A stretch of 64,000 nt of DNA from Actinophytocola algeriensis (lineage in GTDB: Bacteria > Actinomycetota > Actinomycetes > Mycobacteriales > Pseudonocardiaceae): positions 434,001 to 498,000 of the forward strand of contig NZ_JACHJQ010000005.1 of NCBI RefSeq assembly GCF_014203735.1. Reading direction: 5' to 3'. The translations under genes and the position numbers were made by a program. This document shows, piece after piece, positions 1 to 8,410 of this stretch. The number at the start of each line of letters is the position of its first letter. Within the stretch, counting starts at the first letter, position 1. The notes below the pieces were generated by a model. That model saw only the letters and a program-made list of their open reading frames with translations, was not told the DNA's origin and made no database searches.

Positions 1-648
1 GGGGTCCGCCAGCTGGGTGCAGTCGTCCCGCCCCGCCCGCACGACGACCAGCGCGACGATCGCCTCGCGGGTGGCCTCACGGGCCCGGTTGAGCTGCCGG
101 TCGACCCGGTCGCCGGGTAGTCCGACGGCCGCGCCGAGCGCCCTGCCGACCACTGGCCTGCCCTGCTCGACACTCAGCCGCAGGTGTTCGCGCATCAGGT
201 CGCGCATGGTGGGTTTGAGGCTGGCGACCGCTCTCCCGAGCGTCTGCCACAGCTCTCGTTTGCCGAGCAGGTACAGCAGGTCGTCGGGCACCTCCGGCGG
301 CCCGGCGTCGCGAGCGAGTTCCAACGCGGGCTCCGCGGGCTGCCGCGACCGGTCGCGGCCCGACTCGGCGAGCTTGCGGCGCCGCGTGCCCTCGGTGTAC
401 CGCTCCATGAGCACGTTCCGCGCGATGCCGGCGAGCCATGCGTCCAGCACCTCGATCCGGGCGGACTTGCCGATGCCCTCGAGCGCGCGGGTGACGACCT
501 CGCTGACGCTGTCGTCGATGTCCTCGCGTGCGGACAGCCGGGCGTGGAAGAAGGGGCGCAGCCTCGTGCGGCACCGCTCGAACAGTTCCCGGCGCGCGGC
601 GGGCTCGCCCGCGCGGAGCCGCTCGAGCAGGTCGTCGTCGGTGTTCAC
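1..648 (-). CDS. Sigma-70-family (ECF-like) sigma factor, C-terminus beyond window
   Basis: Read on the minus strand from a GTG at 648 preceded by a CGGAGG ribosome site. 216 codons are open to the window edge, so the C-terminus is missing. The N-terminal half has the look of sigma region 2: an acidic/Arg-rich start, then a stretch containing FFHARLSAREDIDDSVSEVV and WLAGIARNVLMERY. The second half (KPTMRDLMREHLRL onwards) is less standard and may carry region 4 or a regulatory extension. It would direct RNA polymerase to a stress-type promoter set. It is divergent from the cyclase-like gene at 847, with a shared 198 bp promoter region. The sigma call is made by eye; the subfamily is not assigned. 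Confidence 0.6.
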   Translation of the reverse strand, partial: MNTDDDLLERLRAGEPAARRELFERCRTRLRPFFHARLSAREDIDDSVSEVVTRALEGIGKSARIEVLDAWLAGIARNVLMERYTEGTRRRKLAESGRDRSRQPAEPALELARDAGPPEVPDDLLYLLGKRELWQTLGRAVASLKPTMRDLMREHLRLSVEQGRPVVGRALGAAVGLPGDRVDRQLNRAREATREAIVALVVVRAGRDDCTQLADP

Positions 649-846
649 GCGTTGCCTCCGAAAGTCGACCGAACACACCGTGAGACCAGTGGACGCCGCG
701 GTCGAAATCTCCCCACTCCCGACCAGAATTCCGCCCGATCTGTTGCGAATGCAATCGACCATCCCGGTGACCGCCGTCAGCGGGGGAGGAAATACCGCGC
801 ACCGCCACTACCCCCTCATGAACACCCAGCCGAAGGAGGGACTCCG

Positions 847-1467
847 ATGAACACGACATCGTGGTGGCGCCGGAAGTCCCCGGACCACCGCATCCCGGAG
901 CACCGCACGATCGTCGTCGTCGACATGACCGGTTCGGGGAGCTGGCACAACCAGGTACAACTGCGGGCCCGCGCCGCGTTGACCGAGTCGGTCCGGGCCG
1001 CGCTGCGCGGCGCCGGAATCCCGCGCCATTCGGTAGCGGTGGAGGACCGCGGCGACGGGATGATCCTCCTGTTCCCCGCGACTGTCCCGAAGGTCGTGAT
1101 CCTCGACCCGGCGATCCGCCTGCTCGCCGAAGGCATGAACGCCCACAACACGACGTCGGGAGATCCACGCATCCGCCTCAGGCTGTCCGTGCACGCCGGC
1201 GAGGTGCACCGGCACGGACGAGGCTGGGCGGGCAGCGACCTGAACACCGCATGCCGCCTGGTCAACGCGGGCCCGCTGTACGACCTGCTACGCAGGCACC
1301 CCCACACGGACCTGGCACTGGTCCTCTCCGACGTCATCTACCAGGGCACCGCGCGCCACCACTACCGCGACATCGACCCGGCCACCTACCACCCGATCTC
1401 CGTACAGGTCAAGGAACTGCACGCCACTGCCTGGCTCACCGCCCTGAGAACCACAGCTACGTGGTGA
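847..1467 (+). CDS. Class III nucleotide cyclase-like protein (cyclase homology domain only)
   Basis: 206 aa; ATG chosen for the strong GAAGGAGGGACTCCG site just upstream. The protein is essentially one cyclase homology domain: VVVDMTGSG near residue 27 and DRGDGM near residue 75 hold the two Asp expected to bind metal, and GSDLNTACRLVNA near residue 140 supplies the Asn-x3-Arg pair used in class III cyclases. No HAMP, TM or sensor domain is present, so it would be cytosolic. Many actinobacterial stand-alone domains of this kind have no shown cyclase activity, so a catalytic role is uncertain despite the retained residues. The gene is divergent from the sigma-like gene, which may hint at a common signalling role (inference). 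Confidence 0.6.
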   Translation: MNTTSWWRRKSPDHRIPEHRTIVVVDMTGSGSWHNQVQLRARAALTESVRAALRGAGIPRHSVAVEDRGDGMILLFPATVPKVVILDPAIRLLAEGMNAHNTTSGDPRIRLRLSVHAGEVHRHGRGWAGSDLNTACRLVNAGPLYDLLRRHPHTDLALVLSDVIYQGTARHHYRDIDPATYHPISVQVKELHATAWLTALRTTATW

Positions 1468-1495
1468 CCAGCGCGCGCACGTTGGGTTCATCTGG

Positions 1496-1945
1496 TCAGC
1501 GGGCGCGGCCGTCGCGGAGCATGGTGACTGATTTCTCGACGCGTGCTGCTCGTGTCTCGGCTTTCTTGGCGCTGGTCACCTGGTGGACGTGCCATGACTG
1601 CTTGCTGTAGGACAGTGTGTTCCAGAACTTCCTGGCCGCCTCGTCCGCGGTGAGCGCGGCGGCGAGGTCTTCGGGTACCTCGATCTCACGGGGCTCGGTG
1701 TCGAGTTCCACGTCGACGTCGAAGACCTGTCCGGTTTCGATTCCGCTCTGCGCGCGCCGTTCGGCGCTCACACCGAGGAGAAACCGGCCACCCATCCTGG
1801 CGATCGAGGTCCGGAACGTGAAACCGTCGACGGTCACGGTCACCTTCGGGTGACCGCCTCCGCCCACACCCTCGACGACGTCCTCGGGCACCTCGAAGCC
1901 CGCGGTGGTCTTGCCGGTCGACTCCAGCTCAGCACGAAATCTCAT
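1496..1945 (-). CDS. YdeI/OmpD-associated, DUF1905-containing protein
   Basis: 149 aa from the ATG at 1945 (MRFRAELEST); a start at 1978 is possible, but the extra 11 residues do not look like the family. The N-terminal half is a DUF1905 beta-barrel-type domain (GFEVPEDVVEGVGGGGHPKV, then VTVDGFTFRTSIARMGG). The C-terminal half is the YdeI-type tail, with EVPEDLAAAL followed by a helix containing FWNTLSYSKQSWHVHQV and a basic end. Length and order match the usual two-part family of about 150 aa. The biochemical role of the family is not settled. Convergent with the cyclase-like gene and downstream of the histidine kinase on the same strand, with a 60 bp gap. Confidence 0.7.
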   Translation of the reverse strand: MRFRAELESTGKTTAGFEVPEDVVEGVGGGGHPKVTVTVDGFTFRTSIARMGGRFLLGVSAERRAQSGIETGQVFDVDVELDTEPREIEVPEDLAAALTADEAARKFWNTLSYSKQSWHVHQVTSAKKAETRAARVEKSVTMLRDGRAR

Positions 1946-2005
1946 ACGGCCATGATGACAAGCCGGCTTCGCGCTCATGTCTCGCTTTCTCCACCCGGCC
2001 TACCG

Positions 2006-3886
2006 TCAGGCCGGGTTCGCGGGCAGGTGGATGGTGAACGTGGTGCCGGTGCCCGGCGTGCTGCGGACCTCGATCCGGCCGCCGTGCGCGGCGATCAGGT
2101 GATGGGTGATCGCCAAGCCGAGGCCGCTGCCGCCGGAGGCGCGGCTCCTCGACCGGTCGGCGCGCCAGAAGCGGTCGAAGATGTGCGGGAGCGACTCCGC
2201 GTCGATCCCGGAGCCGGTGTCGGCGACGTCGATGAGCACCTCGTCACCGGGCCCGCGGCCGGCCGACAGCGTCACCCGGCCACCGGCCTGGGTGTGACGC
2301 AGGGCGTTGGACACCAGGTTGCCGAGCGCCTGGCGCAACCGGGTGGGGTCGGCGGACAGGTCGGGTTCGCCGTCGATCGTGACCCGCAACGCGACGCCGG
2401 CCGCGTTCGCGTGGCCCTGGTGGGCCGAGGCGACCTGCGCCAGGATCGACCGCACCGACACCTGTTCCTGGTGCATCCGCAGCTTCCCCGCGTCGGCGAG
2501 GGCGAGGTCCTGCAGGTCGTCGATGATGTGCTGCAGGAGCACCGTTTCCTCCACCAGCGAGGCCACCAGTGCGGGCTCGAGGTTCGCCATCCCGTCCTGC
2601 GCGGCCTCCAGCCAGCCGCGGATGTTCACCAGCGGGGTCCGCAGCTCGTGCGCGACATCGCTGACCATCGTCCTGCGCTGCCGCTCGGCGGTCTCGATCT
2701 GCTCGGACATCCGGTTGAACGCCGTCGCCAGCTCGCCGATCTCGCCGCGGGCGGTGGTCTCGACGCGTGCGGACCGTTCGCCGTCGCCCATCTTGCGTGC
2801 CGCGGAGGTGATCGCGTGGATGGGCCGGACGAGGCGGGTGGCGGCGAGCGCGGTCACGCCGACCGTCAGCACGAGCACGGCCAGCGCCGTCCACGCGATC
2901 CTGGAATAGCCCACCGTGGACAGATCGAACCGGTCGGCCCGCGCTCCCGGTTTCCCGATGTACAGGTAGGCGGGCGCGGACACGTGGGACGCGAGCTGTT
3001 CGCGGCGCGCGGAGTCCACGCAGCGCTGGTCGTCCGGCGCTGGGCGCAGCTCGTCCGGCGAGACCAGCTCGGCAGGCAGCGTGGGCAACGGCGCCTTGCC
3101 CTGCCGGTCGAGGCACGCGTTGACCAGCGTCAGCAGTTCGGTGCTCGCCGCGGTCTCGGTCGTGGTCGTCGCCGCCGGTCTCGGACAGAAGTCGGCGTGT
3201 TCGGACGTCGGCGGGACCTCGACCCGGACCGGGCCGGCCACCGGTGAACTCTGGTCGTCCGACGGCCGCAGCGCGACTGGCGGTGCCTGGTCGACCGGCG
3301 CCCCCGGATCCAGCGTCGTCGTGTCGCGGGCGGCGCCGGTCACCTCGTCGACGGCCGAGCGGCCGTTGGGCTTCTCGACGATCACCCCGTCGCGGCCGAG
3401 CCCGCGCAGGCAGGTCAGCTGCGCCTGCGCGGCGCGGCGCAGCCCGTCGCGTTCGGCGGTGGTCAGGCGGTACGGGCCGACGGCGCGCGCGTCGATGCCG
3501 GACTTCCCGGCGTCCGGCTTGAGCACCGGGTCGACCGACAGCGGATCGACCACCGCGGACGGTGTCCTGGGCAGTGGCGACTCCGGTGCCCCGCCGGAGT
3601 CGGCGATCGGCGCCCGCGACGGGGTCGTCACCGTGATGTGCCGTCCGGTCTCCCTGGCCACGCGGTCCACCAGCACCCGCACACCCGACCAGTTCCTGTG
3701 GGTGGCGGCGTGGCCGAGCAGCAGGTCGTAGATCTCCGCGTCGGTGGCCAGCGACTCGCCGATCTCCTGGTTGATCGCGCCGCTGGTGCTCTGCGCGGCC
3801 AGCCACGCCGAGGCGCCGACCGAGCAGCCGGCCACGACCACCGACATCGCGAGCAGTCGCGTGAGCAGGCTATGCCGTCGGGTCAT
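2006..3886 (-). CDS. Sensor histidine kinase, BaeS/HAMP type
   Basis: 626 aa. TM helix at about residues 12-31, a long Pro/Thr-rich extracytoplasmic region of about 290 residues with at least four Cys, a second TM near 330-352 (AVLVLTVGVTALAATRLV), HAMP, then a HisKA domain with the phospho-acceptor in VAHELRTPL near residue 410. A HATPase_c domain follows with N box (LGNLVSNALRHT), G1 (DTGSGID) and G2 (GSGLGLAI). It would autophosphorylate in response to an external signal and pass phosphate to the regulator at 3870-4577. Its ATG overlaps the regulator's 3' end by 17 nt, so the two are co-transcribed and probably translationally coupled. The unusually long sensor domain matches no family I recognise. 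Confidence 0.93.
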   Translation of the reverse strand: MTRRHSLLTRLLAMSVVVAGCSVGASAWLAAQSTSGAINQEIGESLATDAEIYDLLLGHAATHRNWSGVRVLVDRVARETGRHITVTTPSRAPIADSGGAPESPLPRTPSAVVDPLSVDPVLKPDAGKSGIDARAVGPYRLTTAERDGLRRAAQAQLTCLRGLGRDGVIVEKPNGRSAVDEVTGAARDTTTLDPGAPVDQAPPVALRPSDDQSSPVAGPVRVEVPPTSEHADFCPRPAATTTTETAASTELLTLVNACLDRQGKAPLPTLPAELVSPDELRPAPDDQRCVDSARREQLASHVSAPAYLYIGKPGARADRFDLSTVGYSRIAWTALAVLVLTVGVTALAATRLVRPIHAITSAARKMGDGERSARVETTARGEIGELATAFNRMSEQIETAERQRRTMVSDVAHELRTPLVNIRGWLEAAQDGMANLEPALVASLVEETVLLQHIIDDLQDLALADAGKLRMHQEQVSVRSILAQVASAHQGHANAAGVALRVTIDGEPDLSADPTRLRQALGNLVSNALRHTQAGGRVTLSAGRGPGDEVLIDVADTGSGIDAESLPHIFDRFWRADRSRSRASGGSGLGLAITHHLIAAHGGRIEVRSTPGTGTTFTIHLPANPA

Positions 3887-4577
3887 CGGCGCCGATGTCC
3901 CTCAGCTTGTAGCCGACCCCGTACACGGTGAGCAGGTGCACCGGGTTGCGCGGGTCGGGTTCGAGTTTGCGGCGCAGGTTCATCATGTGCACGTCGACCG
4001 TGCGCTCGGTGACGAACTTGTCCATGCCGAACGCCTGGCTGAGCAGCTGGCCCCGGCTGAACGTGCGGCCGGGTTCTGCGACCAGCACCGCGAGCAACCG
4101 GAACTCCGCAGGGGTGCAGTCCAGCGCGACGCCGCCGAACGTGACCTCGTGCCGCTGCTGGTCGACCACCAGGTCCCCGGCCGACAGCACCTGCTGTGCC
4201 CGGCCGCCCGCGCGGTGGGAGCGGCGCAGCACCGCCCGGACGCGCGCCGCGAGCTGTCTCGGGCTGTAGGGCTTGGTGATGTAGTCGTCCGCGCCGAGGT
4301 CGAGGCCGAGCAGCACGTCGTCCTCGGTGGTGCGCGCGGTGAGCAACACGATCGGGACGTCCGACTCGGCACGCAGCACCCGGCACACGTCCAGCCCGTC
4401 GACCCTGGGCATCATCACGTCGAGGACCACGAGATCGGGTTTCCTGCGCCGCGCCTCGTCGATGGCCGCCCGTCCGTCGTGCACGACGATCACGGTGTGG
4501 TTGTCGTGCACCAGGTACCGCCGGATCAGTTCGGCCTGTTTCGGATCGTCCTCGGCGACCAGCACCTGTGCGTACAC
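3870..4577 (-). CDS. OmpR/PhoB-family response regulator
   Basis: 235 aa from the GTG at 4577 (VYAQVLVAEDDPKQ); upstream in-frame codons are Pro/Arg-rich non-coding style, so the longer frame is rejected. The receiver domain (1-115) has the acidic pair AEDD, the phospho-acceptor Asp in LVVLDVMMPRVDG, the conserved Thr in LLTART and the Lys in YITKPYS. The winged-helix DNA-binding domain (about 135-230) ends with TERTVDVHMMNLRRKL and TVYGVGYKL. First gene of a two-gene operon with the kinase at 2006-3886. Divergent from the LAxTG-like surface protein and sortase genes at 4742-5797, which are therefore plausible targets (inference). Confidence 0.93.
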   Translation of the reverse strand: MYAQVLVAEDDPKQAELIRRYLVHDNHTVIVVHDGRAAIDEARRRKPDLVVLDVMMPRVDGLDVCRVLRAESDVPIVLLTARTTEDDVLLGLDLGADDYITKPYSPRQLAARVRAVLRRSHRAGGRAQQVLSAGDLVVDQQRHEVTFGGVALDCTPAEFRLLAVLVAEPGRTFSRGQLLSQAFGMDKFVTERTVDVHMMNLRRKLEPDPRNPVHLLTVYGVGYKLRDIGADDPTA

Positions 4578-4741
4578 CCCCGCATTATGCGTGCTGTCCC
4601 GCCGGGGATCTCGTGACCGCCCGCCGCGGCCGCGAAACCGAACAGGTTCTTCATATTCGGCACACAAGATCCTGAAACCGGCTCCCCAGACTGATCGTCG
4701 TCCGGCAACGGCCGGACACGTGGGCCGAGGAAAGGACAACC

Positions 4742-5116
4742 ATGAAGCTGGGCCGAGCATGCGCCGCGGGAGCCGTGCTGTGGGCGGTGGCACTGCCGCT
4801 GACCGCCGGGACCGCGCTGGCCGACCAGGAGCCCGCGCCGGTGGCGGAACAGCCTGCGCCACCGGTGGCGGACCCGACGGCGGCGCCGTCGGACGCCGCA
4901 CCGCCGTCGGCCCTGCCGGACGACCCTGCTCCGGTGACGGTCAGCGTGCCGCCACGTGACGCTCAGGTGCCCGTGCGGCCGGAGGGGGCGCCGGAGACCG
5001 GCGGCGGGCCGGAGGAGCCGGGCATCGGCCTGGCCGTGACCGGTGGTGCTGCGGCGGTCATCGCCGCGGGCGGTGCCGCGCTGGTGCTGCGCCGCCGCCG
5101 TGCGGGTGCGCGGTAG
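4742..5116 (+). CDS. Small secreted protein with LAxTG-like sortase sorting signal
   Basis: 124 aa. Residues 1-27 are a Sec signal peptide (ends ALA), followed by about 65 residues almost wholly Pro/Ala/Asp/Glu, a spacer type typical of cell-wall-spanning proteins. The C-terminus is a classic sorting signal: LAVTG at 97-101, a hydrophobic run, and a positive tail RRRRAGAR. The five-residue motif fits LAxTG, the form recorded for actinobacterial class E sortases, rather than LPxTG. It would be cleaved between T and G and attached to the cell surface. The sortase-like gene starts 15 bp after its stop. RBS GAGGAAAGGACAACC precedes the ATG. No folded passenger domain is visible, so it may be a surface stalk. 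Confidence 0.75.
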   Translation: MKLGRACAAGAVLWAVALPLTAGTALADQEPAPVAEQPAPPVADPTAAPSDAAPPSALPDDPAPVTVSVPPRDAQVPVRPEGAPETGGGPEEPGIGLAVTGGAAAVIAAGGAALVLRRRRAGAR

Positions 5117-5131
5117 GGCCGGGGATCCACA

Positions 5132-5797
5132 TTGCGGTTCCGCACCACGGGAACCCGGGGAGGCCGCGGCGTGCTCGCGGCCTCCCTGTTCCTCGTCGTA
5201 CTCGTCCTGACCGGCTGCTCGGCAGCCGATACCGCAGCGCAGCCGGCACCGCAGCCGACCCAGCCGGCGTCACCGCGATCCGAGACACCGCCACCACCCG
5301 CCAACGAACCGGGCACGCTCTCCCGGTCGCGCCCGGTGTGGATCGACGTGCCCGGCATCCGCGCGCACTCGTCGCTGGTGCCGCTCGGCCTCAACGCCGA
5401 CCGGACGGTCGAGGTCCCGCCGGTGGACCAGCCGATGCAGGCCGGGTGGTACGAGCACAGCCCGACACCGGGCCAGACCGGTCCCTCGGTCGTCCTCGGT
5501 CACGTCAACGGCGGCGGCCAGGACGGCATCTTCGCGCGCCTGCACGAGCTGGCGCCGGGTGACGAGATCCGGATCGGCCGCGAGGACGAGCAGGTCGCCC
5601 GGTTCGTGGTCGAGCGCACCGAACAGTTCCCGAAGACCGAGTTCCCCGCCGACGAGGTGTACGGCGACACGACGTCACCGGAGCTGCGGCTGATCACGTG
5701 CGGTGGCTCGTTCGACGAGACCGCGAACAGCTACCGCGACAACGTCATCGTGTTCGCCGTCTTCACCGGCGTGGTCGACGCCACCGAACCAGGGTGA
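5132..5797 (+). CDS. Class F sortase (lipoprotein-like N-terminus)
   Basis: 221 aa from a TTG at 5132 with GGGGA upstream. Residues 1-29 are a hydrophobic leader ending LVLTGC, which fits a lipobox, so the enzyme may be lipid-anchored rather than held by an uncleaved TM helix. After a Pro/Ala linker (30-60) comes the sortase beta-barrel: VWIDVPGIRAHSSLVPLGL, catalytic His124 in VVLGHVNG, Cys190 in LRLITCGGSF and Arg202 in YRDNVIVFA. This His/Cys/Arg layout is that of class F sortases. It lies directly behind the LAxTG-like protein at 4742-5116, its likely substrate, and the two form an operon. Confidence 0.88.
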   Translation: MRFRTTGTRGGRGVLAASLFLVVLVLTGCSAADTAAQPAPQPTQPASPRSETPPPPANEPGTLSRSRPVWIDVPGIRAHSSLVPLGLNADRTVEVPPVDQPMQAGWYEHSPTPGQTGPSVVLGHVNGGGQDGIFARLHELAPGDEIRIGREDEQVARFVVERTEQFPKTEFPADEVYGDTTSPELRLITCGGSFDETANSYRDNVIVFAVFTGVVDATEPG

Positions 5798-5856
5798 CGC
5801 GAGCCGAACCGGCGGAAGACCGGTCGCGTCCACGAAGGACTGGTCGGGTACGCCGG

Positions 5857-7032
5857 TCATGACGCCCTGGCCGGGCTCGCGTCCCACACCGCGTCGAGTG
5901 GCCCCGGTAGCCGTAGTTTCCAGCCGTGCGGCGCTGCCTGCCAGCCAGGTGCCGGTAGCAGGCCGGGCATTCGTTCGAGCAGGACGTCCAGTGCGGTGCG
6001 CGCCGTGGCGGTGACCAGTGGATGTGCCGGGCAGTGGTGTGGTCCGGTGCCGAAACCGAGGTGGGTACGGACGTCGCGGTACAGGTCGAACCGGCCGGGA
6101 TCGAGGAACATCGTCTCGTCGCGGTTGGCTGAGGCGATGGCCGCCGCGATCACGCTGTTCGCCGGGATCTCCCGTTCGGCCAGCACCACGGCACGTGTCG
6201 TGCGCCTGCCCAGCACGCCCACCGGTCCGCTCCACCGCAGAGCCTCGTACACCGCCGCGCCGAGCAGTGAGCGGTCGGCGCGGACCGCGGCGAGTTGGTC
6301 TGGCACGGACCACAGCGCCAGCAGTGTCCAGCCCGCCAGCCAGCCCGGCTCGATCACGCTCAGCCCGAGGTGCTTGAGCACCGGCACCACGTCGGCGTCC
6401 GGTCGCGCCTCGCCGCGCCGGTTGTGGTGCAGCAGGTGGGAGGTCACCGACTCGTCCGGTTGCTCGCGCAGCCGGTCGACCACCGTGGTCACCGCCTTGT
6501 CCTCGGCCATCAGCGGCGCTGCGGCCTCATCCACTCCCGGATCGCGACCGAAGTTGTTCGCCACCCTGGTCAGCAGGTTGCCCCAGCGGCGCATCGTGTC
6601 GGCGCCGTCGGGATCGAGCCCGAGCAGTGTGCACATGGCGGTGACCGCGACCGGTTCGAAGTAGTCCACGGTCAGGTCGGCCCGTCCGGACGGGCCGACC
6701 TCGTCGGCGACCCGGTGGGCGACCGGGCGAGCGATGGTGTCGACGAAGTCGTTCACCCGGTGGGGGTCGAAGTCGTGTCGGAACGCTTCCCGCACGTCCT
6801 GGTGGGACTCGCCCTCCCGCATCAGCAACGGTGTCCCGCCGCACAGACCGAGCATCGGCACCCCTGGCTGGTCGGTGGTGAACCGCTCCACATCAGTCAG
6901 GACCGTGTGCACGTCGTGCCAGCGGCTGACCAGCCACTGGCGGATCTCCGGTACCCAGGTGACCGGTTCCTTCGCGCGTAGCCGGAGGTAGGCGGGGTAG
7001 GGGTCGATCTCCAGTTCCGCGATCGTCACCAT
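5857..7032 (-). CDS. Cytochrome P450 with atypical I-helix
   Basis: 391 aa, slightly short for a soluble bacterial P450. The K-helix ExxR is at 263-266 (YEALRWSGP), and the haem-thiolate loop is LGFGTGPHHC with Cys334. The expected I-helix oxygen-activation motif (A/G-G-x-D/E-T) is not present: the equivalent stretch reads GLSVIEPGWLAGW, lacking the acid-alcohol pair. This argues for unusual chemistry, peroxide use, or loss of monooxygenase activity. Starts 4 nt after the stop of the glutamate decarboxylase gene, so it is the second gene of that operon. No ferredoxin or ferredoxin reductase lies nearby. The ATG at 7032 fits the family start. Confidence 0.9.
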   Translation of the reverse strand: MVTIAELEIDPYPAYLRLRAKEPVTWVPEIRQWLVSRWHDVHTVLTDVERFTTDQPGVPMLGLCGGTPLLMREGESHQDVREAFRHDFDPHRVNDFVDTIARPVAHRVADEVGPSGRADLTVDYFEPVAVTAMCTLLGLDPDGADTMRRWGNLLTRVANNFGRDPGVDEAAAPLMAEDKAVTTVVDRLREQPDESVTSHLLHHNRRGEARPDADVVPVLKHLGLSVIEPGWLAGWTLLALWSVPDQLAAVRADRSLLGAAVYEALRWSGPVGVLGRRTTRAVVLAEREIPANSVIAAAIASANRDETMFLDPGRFDLYRDVRTHLGFGTGPHHCPAHPLVTATARTALDVLLERMPGLLPAPGWQAAPHGWKLRLPGPLDAVWDASPARAS

Positions 7033-7036
7033 GGTG

Positions 7037-8410
7037 TCAGTCGGCGAACGTCAGGACGGTCGCGACCTCGGGCAGGGGGAACGGGTGACCGGCCAGGCGT
7101 TCGGTGTGCTTGACGAGGCTTTCGAGGAACCTCGCCGCGAGGTCGAGGGTGAACCCCTGCCTGCAGACCACGCGGATGACGTCCACGTGCTCCAGGTTGG
7201 GCGGCAGGCTGTAGGCGGGCACATGCCAGCCGTCACCCTTGAGCGCCTCGGACAGGTGGTACACGGTGAAGCCGTCCGCCTCCGGGTCACGAAGCCGGAA
7301 CGCCACCACCGGCAGGTCCTCACCGTCGCTGATGACCTCGTACGGGCCGATCGCCTCGACGCACTTCGCGACGTACCGCGCGGCTTCCTGGCAGCGTTGG
7401 GCGATCAGCTGGAAGCCCGTCATGCCGTTGCGCAGGAACTCGTAGTACTGCGCGATCACCCCGGAGGCCGGCCGGGAGAAGTTCAGGGTGAACGTGGGGT
7501 GGTGGCCGCCGAGGACGTTGCAGTCGAAGATGAGTGACTCCGGCAGGTACTCCGGATCCCGCCACAGACACCACCCGGAGCCGGGGTACACCAGTCCGAA
7601 CTTGTGGCCGGACGCGTTGATCGACACCACCCGGGGCAGCGCGAAGTCCCAGGCGACGTCCATGTCGAGGAACGGCGCGACGAACCCGCCGCTGGCCGCG
7701 TCGACGTGCAGCGGCACGTCGACGCCCCGGTCTGCCGCCACACCGTCGAGAGCGGCCGCGATGTCGGCGACCGGGTCGTAGCGCCCGTCCTGCGTGCTGC
7801 CCAGCACCGCGACGACGCCGATCGTGTTCTCGTCGACCGCGGCCGCGGTGAGCGCCGGGTCCAGGGTGGTGCGGCCCTCCTCGAGCGGCACCATCCGAGC
7901 TTCCACGTCCCAGAAGTTGCAGAACTTCGGCCAGCAGACGTGCACATGGGTGCCGAACACCATGTTCGGCCGGCCGGTGCCGCCCCGCTCCCGCCACCGG
8001 CGCAGCATGGCCAGACCGGCGAGCATGGCCGCCTCCGAGCTGCCGCTCGTGGAGCAGCCGATGAACCGCCCGTCGTCGTCGTGCCACAGGTTCGCGAGCG
8101 CGTTGATGCACTCCTGCTCGATGAGGGAACTCGCCGGGTACTCCTCACGGTTCATCAGGTTGATCGACGCGGTCTCGGCGTAGATTCGTTCCAGCTCGGG
8201 CTCCGCGGTCGTCGTGCAGAACGTGGCGAGGTTGAGCGCCGCCCGCCCGTCGAGCAACAACCGGGACCGCACGATGCCGGCCGCCACTCCCGCGGGCATC
8301 GACTTCTCCGGCAACCGGCCTTTCGGGACGACGTCCTCGTCGATCCGCTGTGCGAACACCGGAGCCAGCTGCAGATCGTGCTCATCGGTGATCACGCGTT
8401 GCAGGCTCAT
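7037..8410 (-). CDS. gadB: Glutamate decarboxylase (PLP-dependent)
   Basis: 457 aa from the ATG at 8410, preceded by CGGAGG with 5 nt spacing; the 40 residues further upstream do not match the family. Catalyses L-glutamate to GABA plus CO2 with proton use. Fold-type I PLP enzyme with STSGSSEAAMLAG for phosphate binding near residue 120, VDAASGGF with the PLP-pairing Asp, and the Schiff-base lysine in ASGHKFGLVYPG (Lys270). Length matches bacterial GadB (about 465). No GadC-type antiporter is adjacent. The partner gene is instead the P450 at 5857-7032, so GABA production may serve metabolism rather than acid resistance here (inference). Confidence 0.93.
   Translation of the reverse strand: MSLQRVITDEHDLQLAPVFAQRIDEDVVPKGRLPEKSMPAGVAAGIVRSRLLLDGRAALNLATFCTTTAEPELERIYAETASINLMNREEYPASSLIEQECINALANLWHDDDGRFIGCSTSGSSEAAMLAGLAMLRRWRERGGTGRPNMVFGTHVHVCWPKFCNFWDVEARMVPLEEGRTTLDPALTAAAVDENTIGVVAVLGSTQDGRYDPVADIAAALDGVAADRGVDVPLHVDAASGGFVAPFLDMDVAWDFALPRVVSINASGHKFGLVYPGSGWCLWRDPEYLPESLIFDCNVLGGHHPTFTLNFSRPASGVIAQYYEFLRNGMTGFQLIAQRCQEAARYVAKCVEAIGPYEVISDGEDLPVVAFRLRDPEADGFTVYHLSEALKGDGWHVPAYSLPPNLEHVDVIRVVCRQGFTLDLAARFLESLVKHTERLAGHPFPLPEVATVLTFAD

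Noticed and set aside
77-1168. 363-codon minus frame across the sigma/cyclase region
   Set aside because: Arg/Pro-rich shadow frame crossing a real divergent promoter; no motifs.
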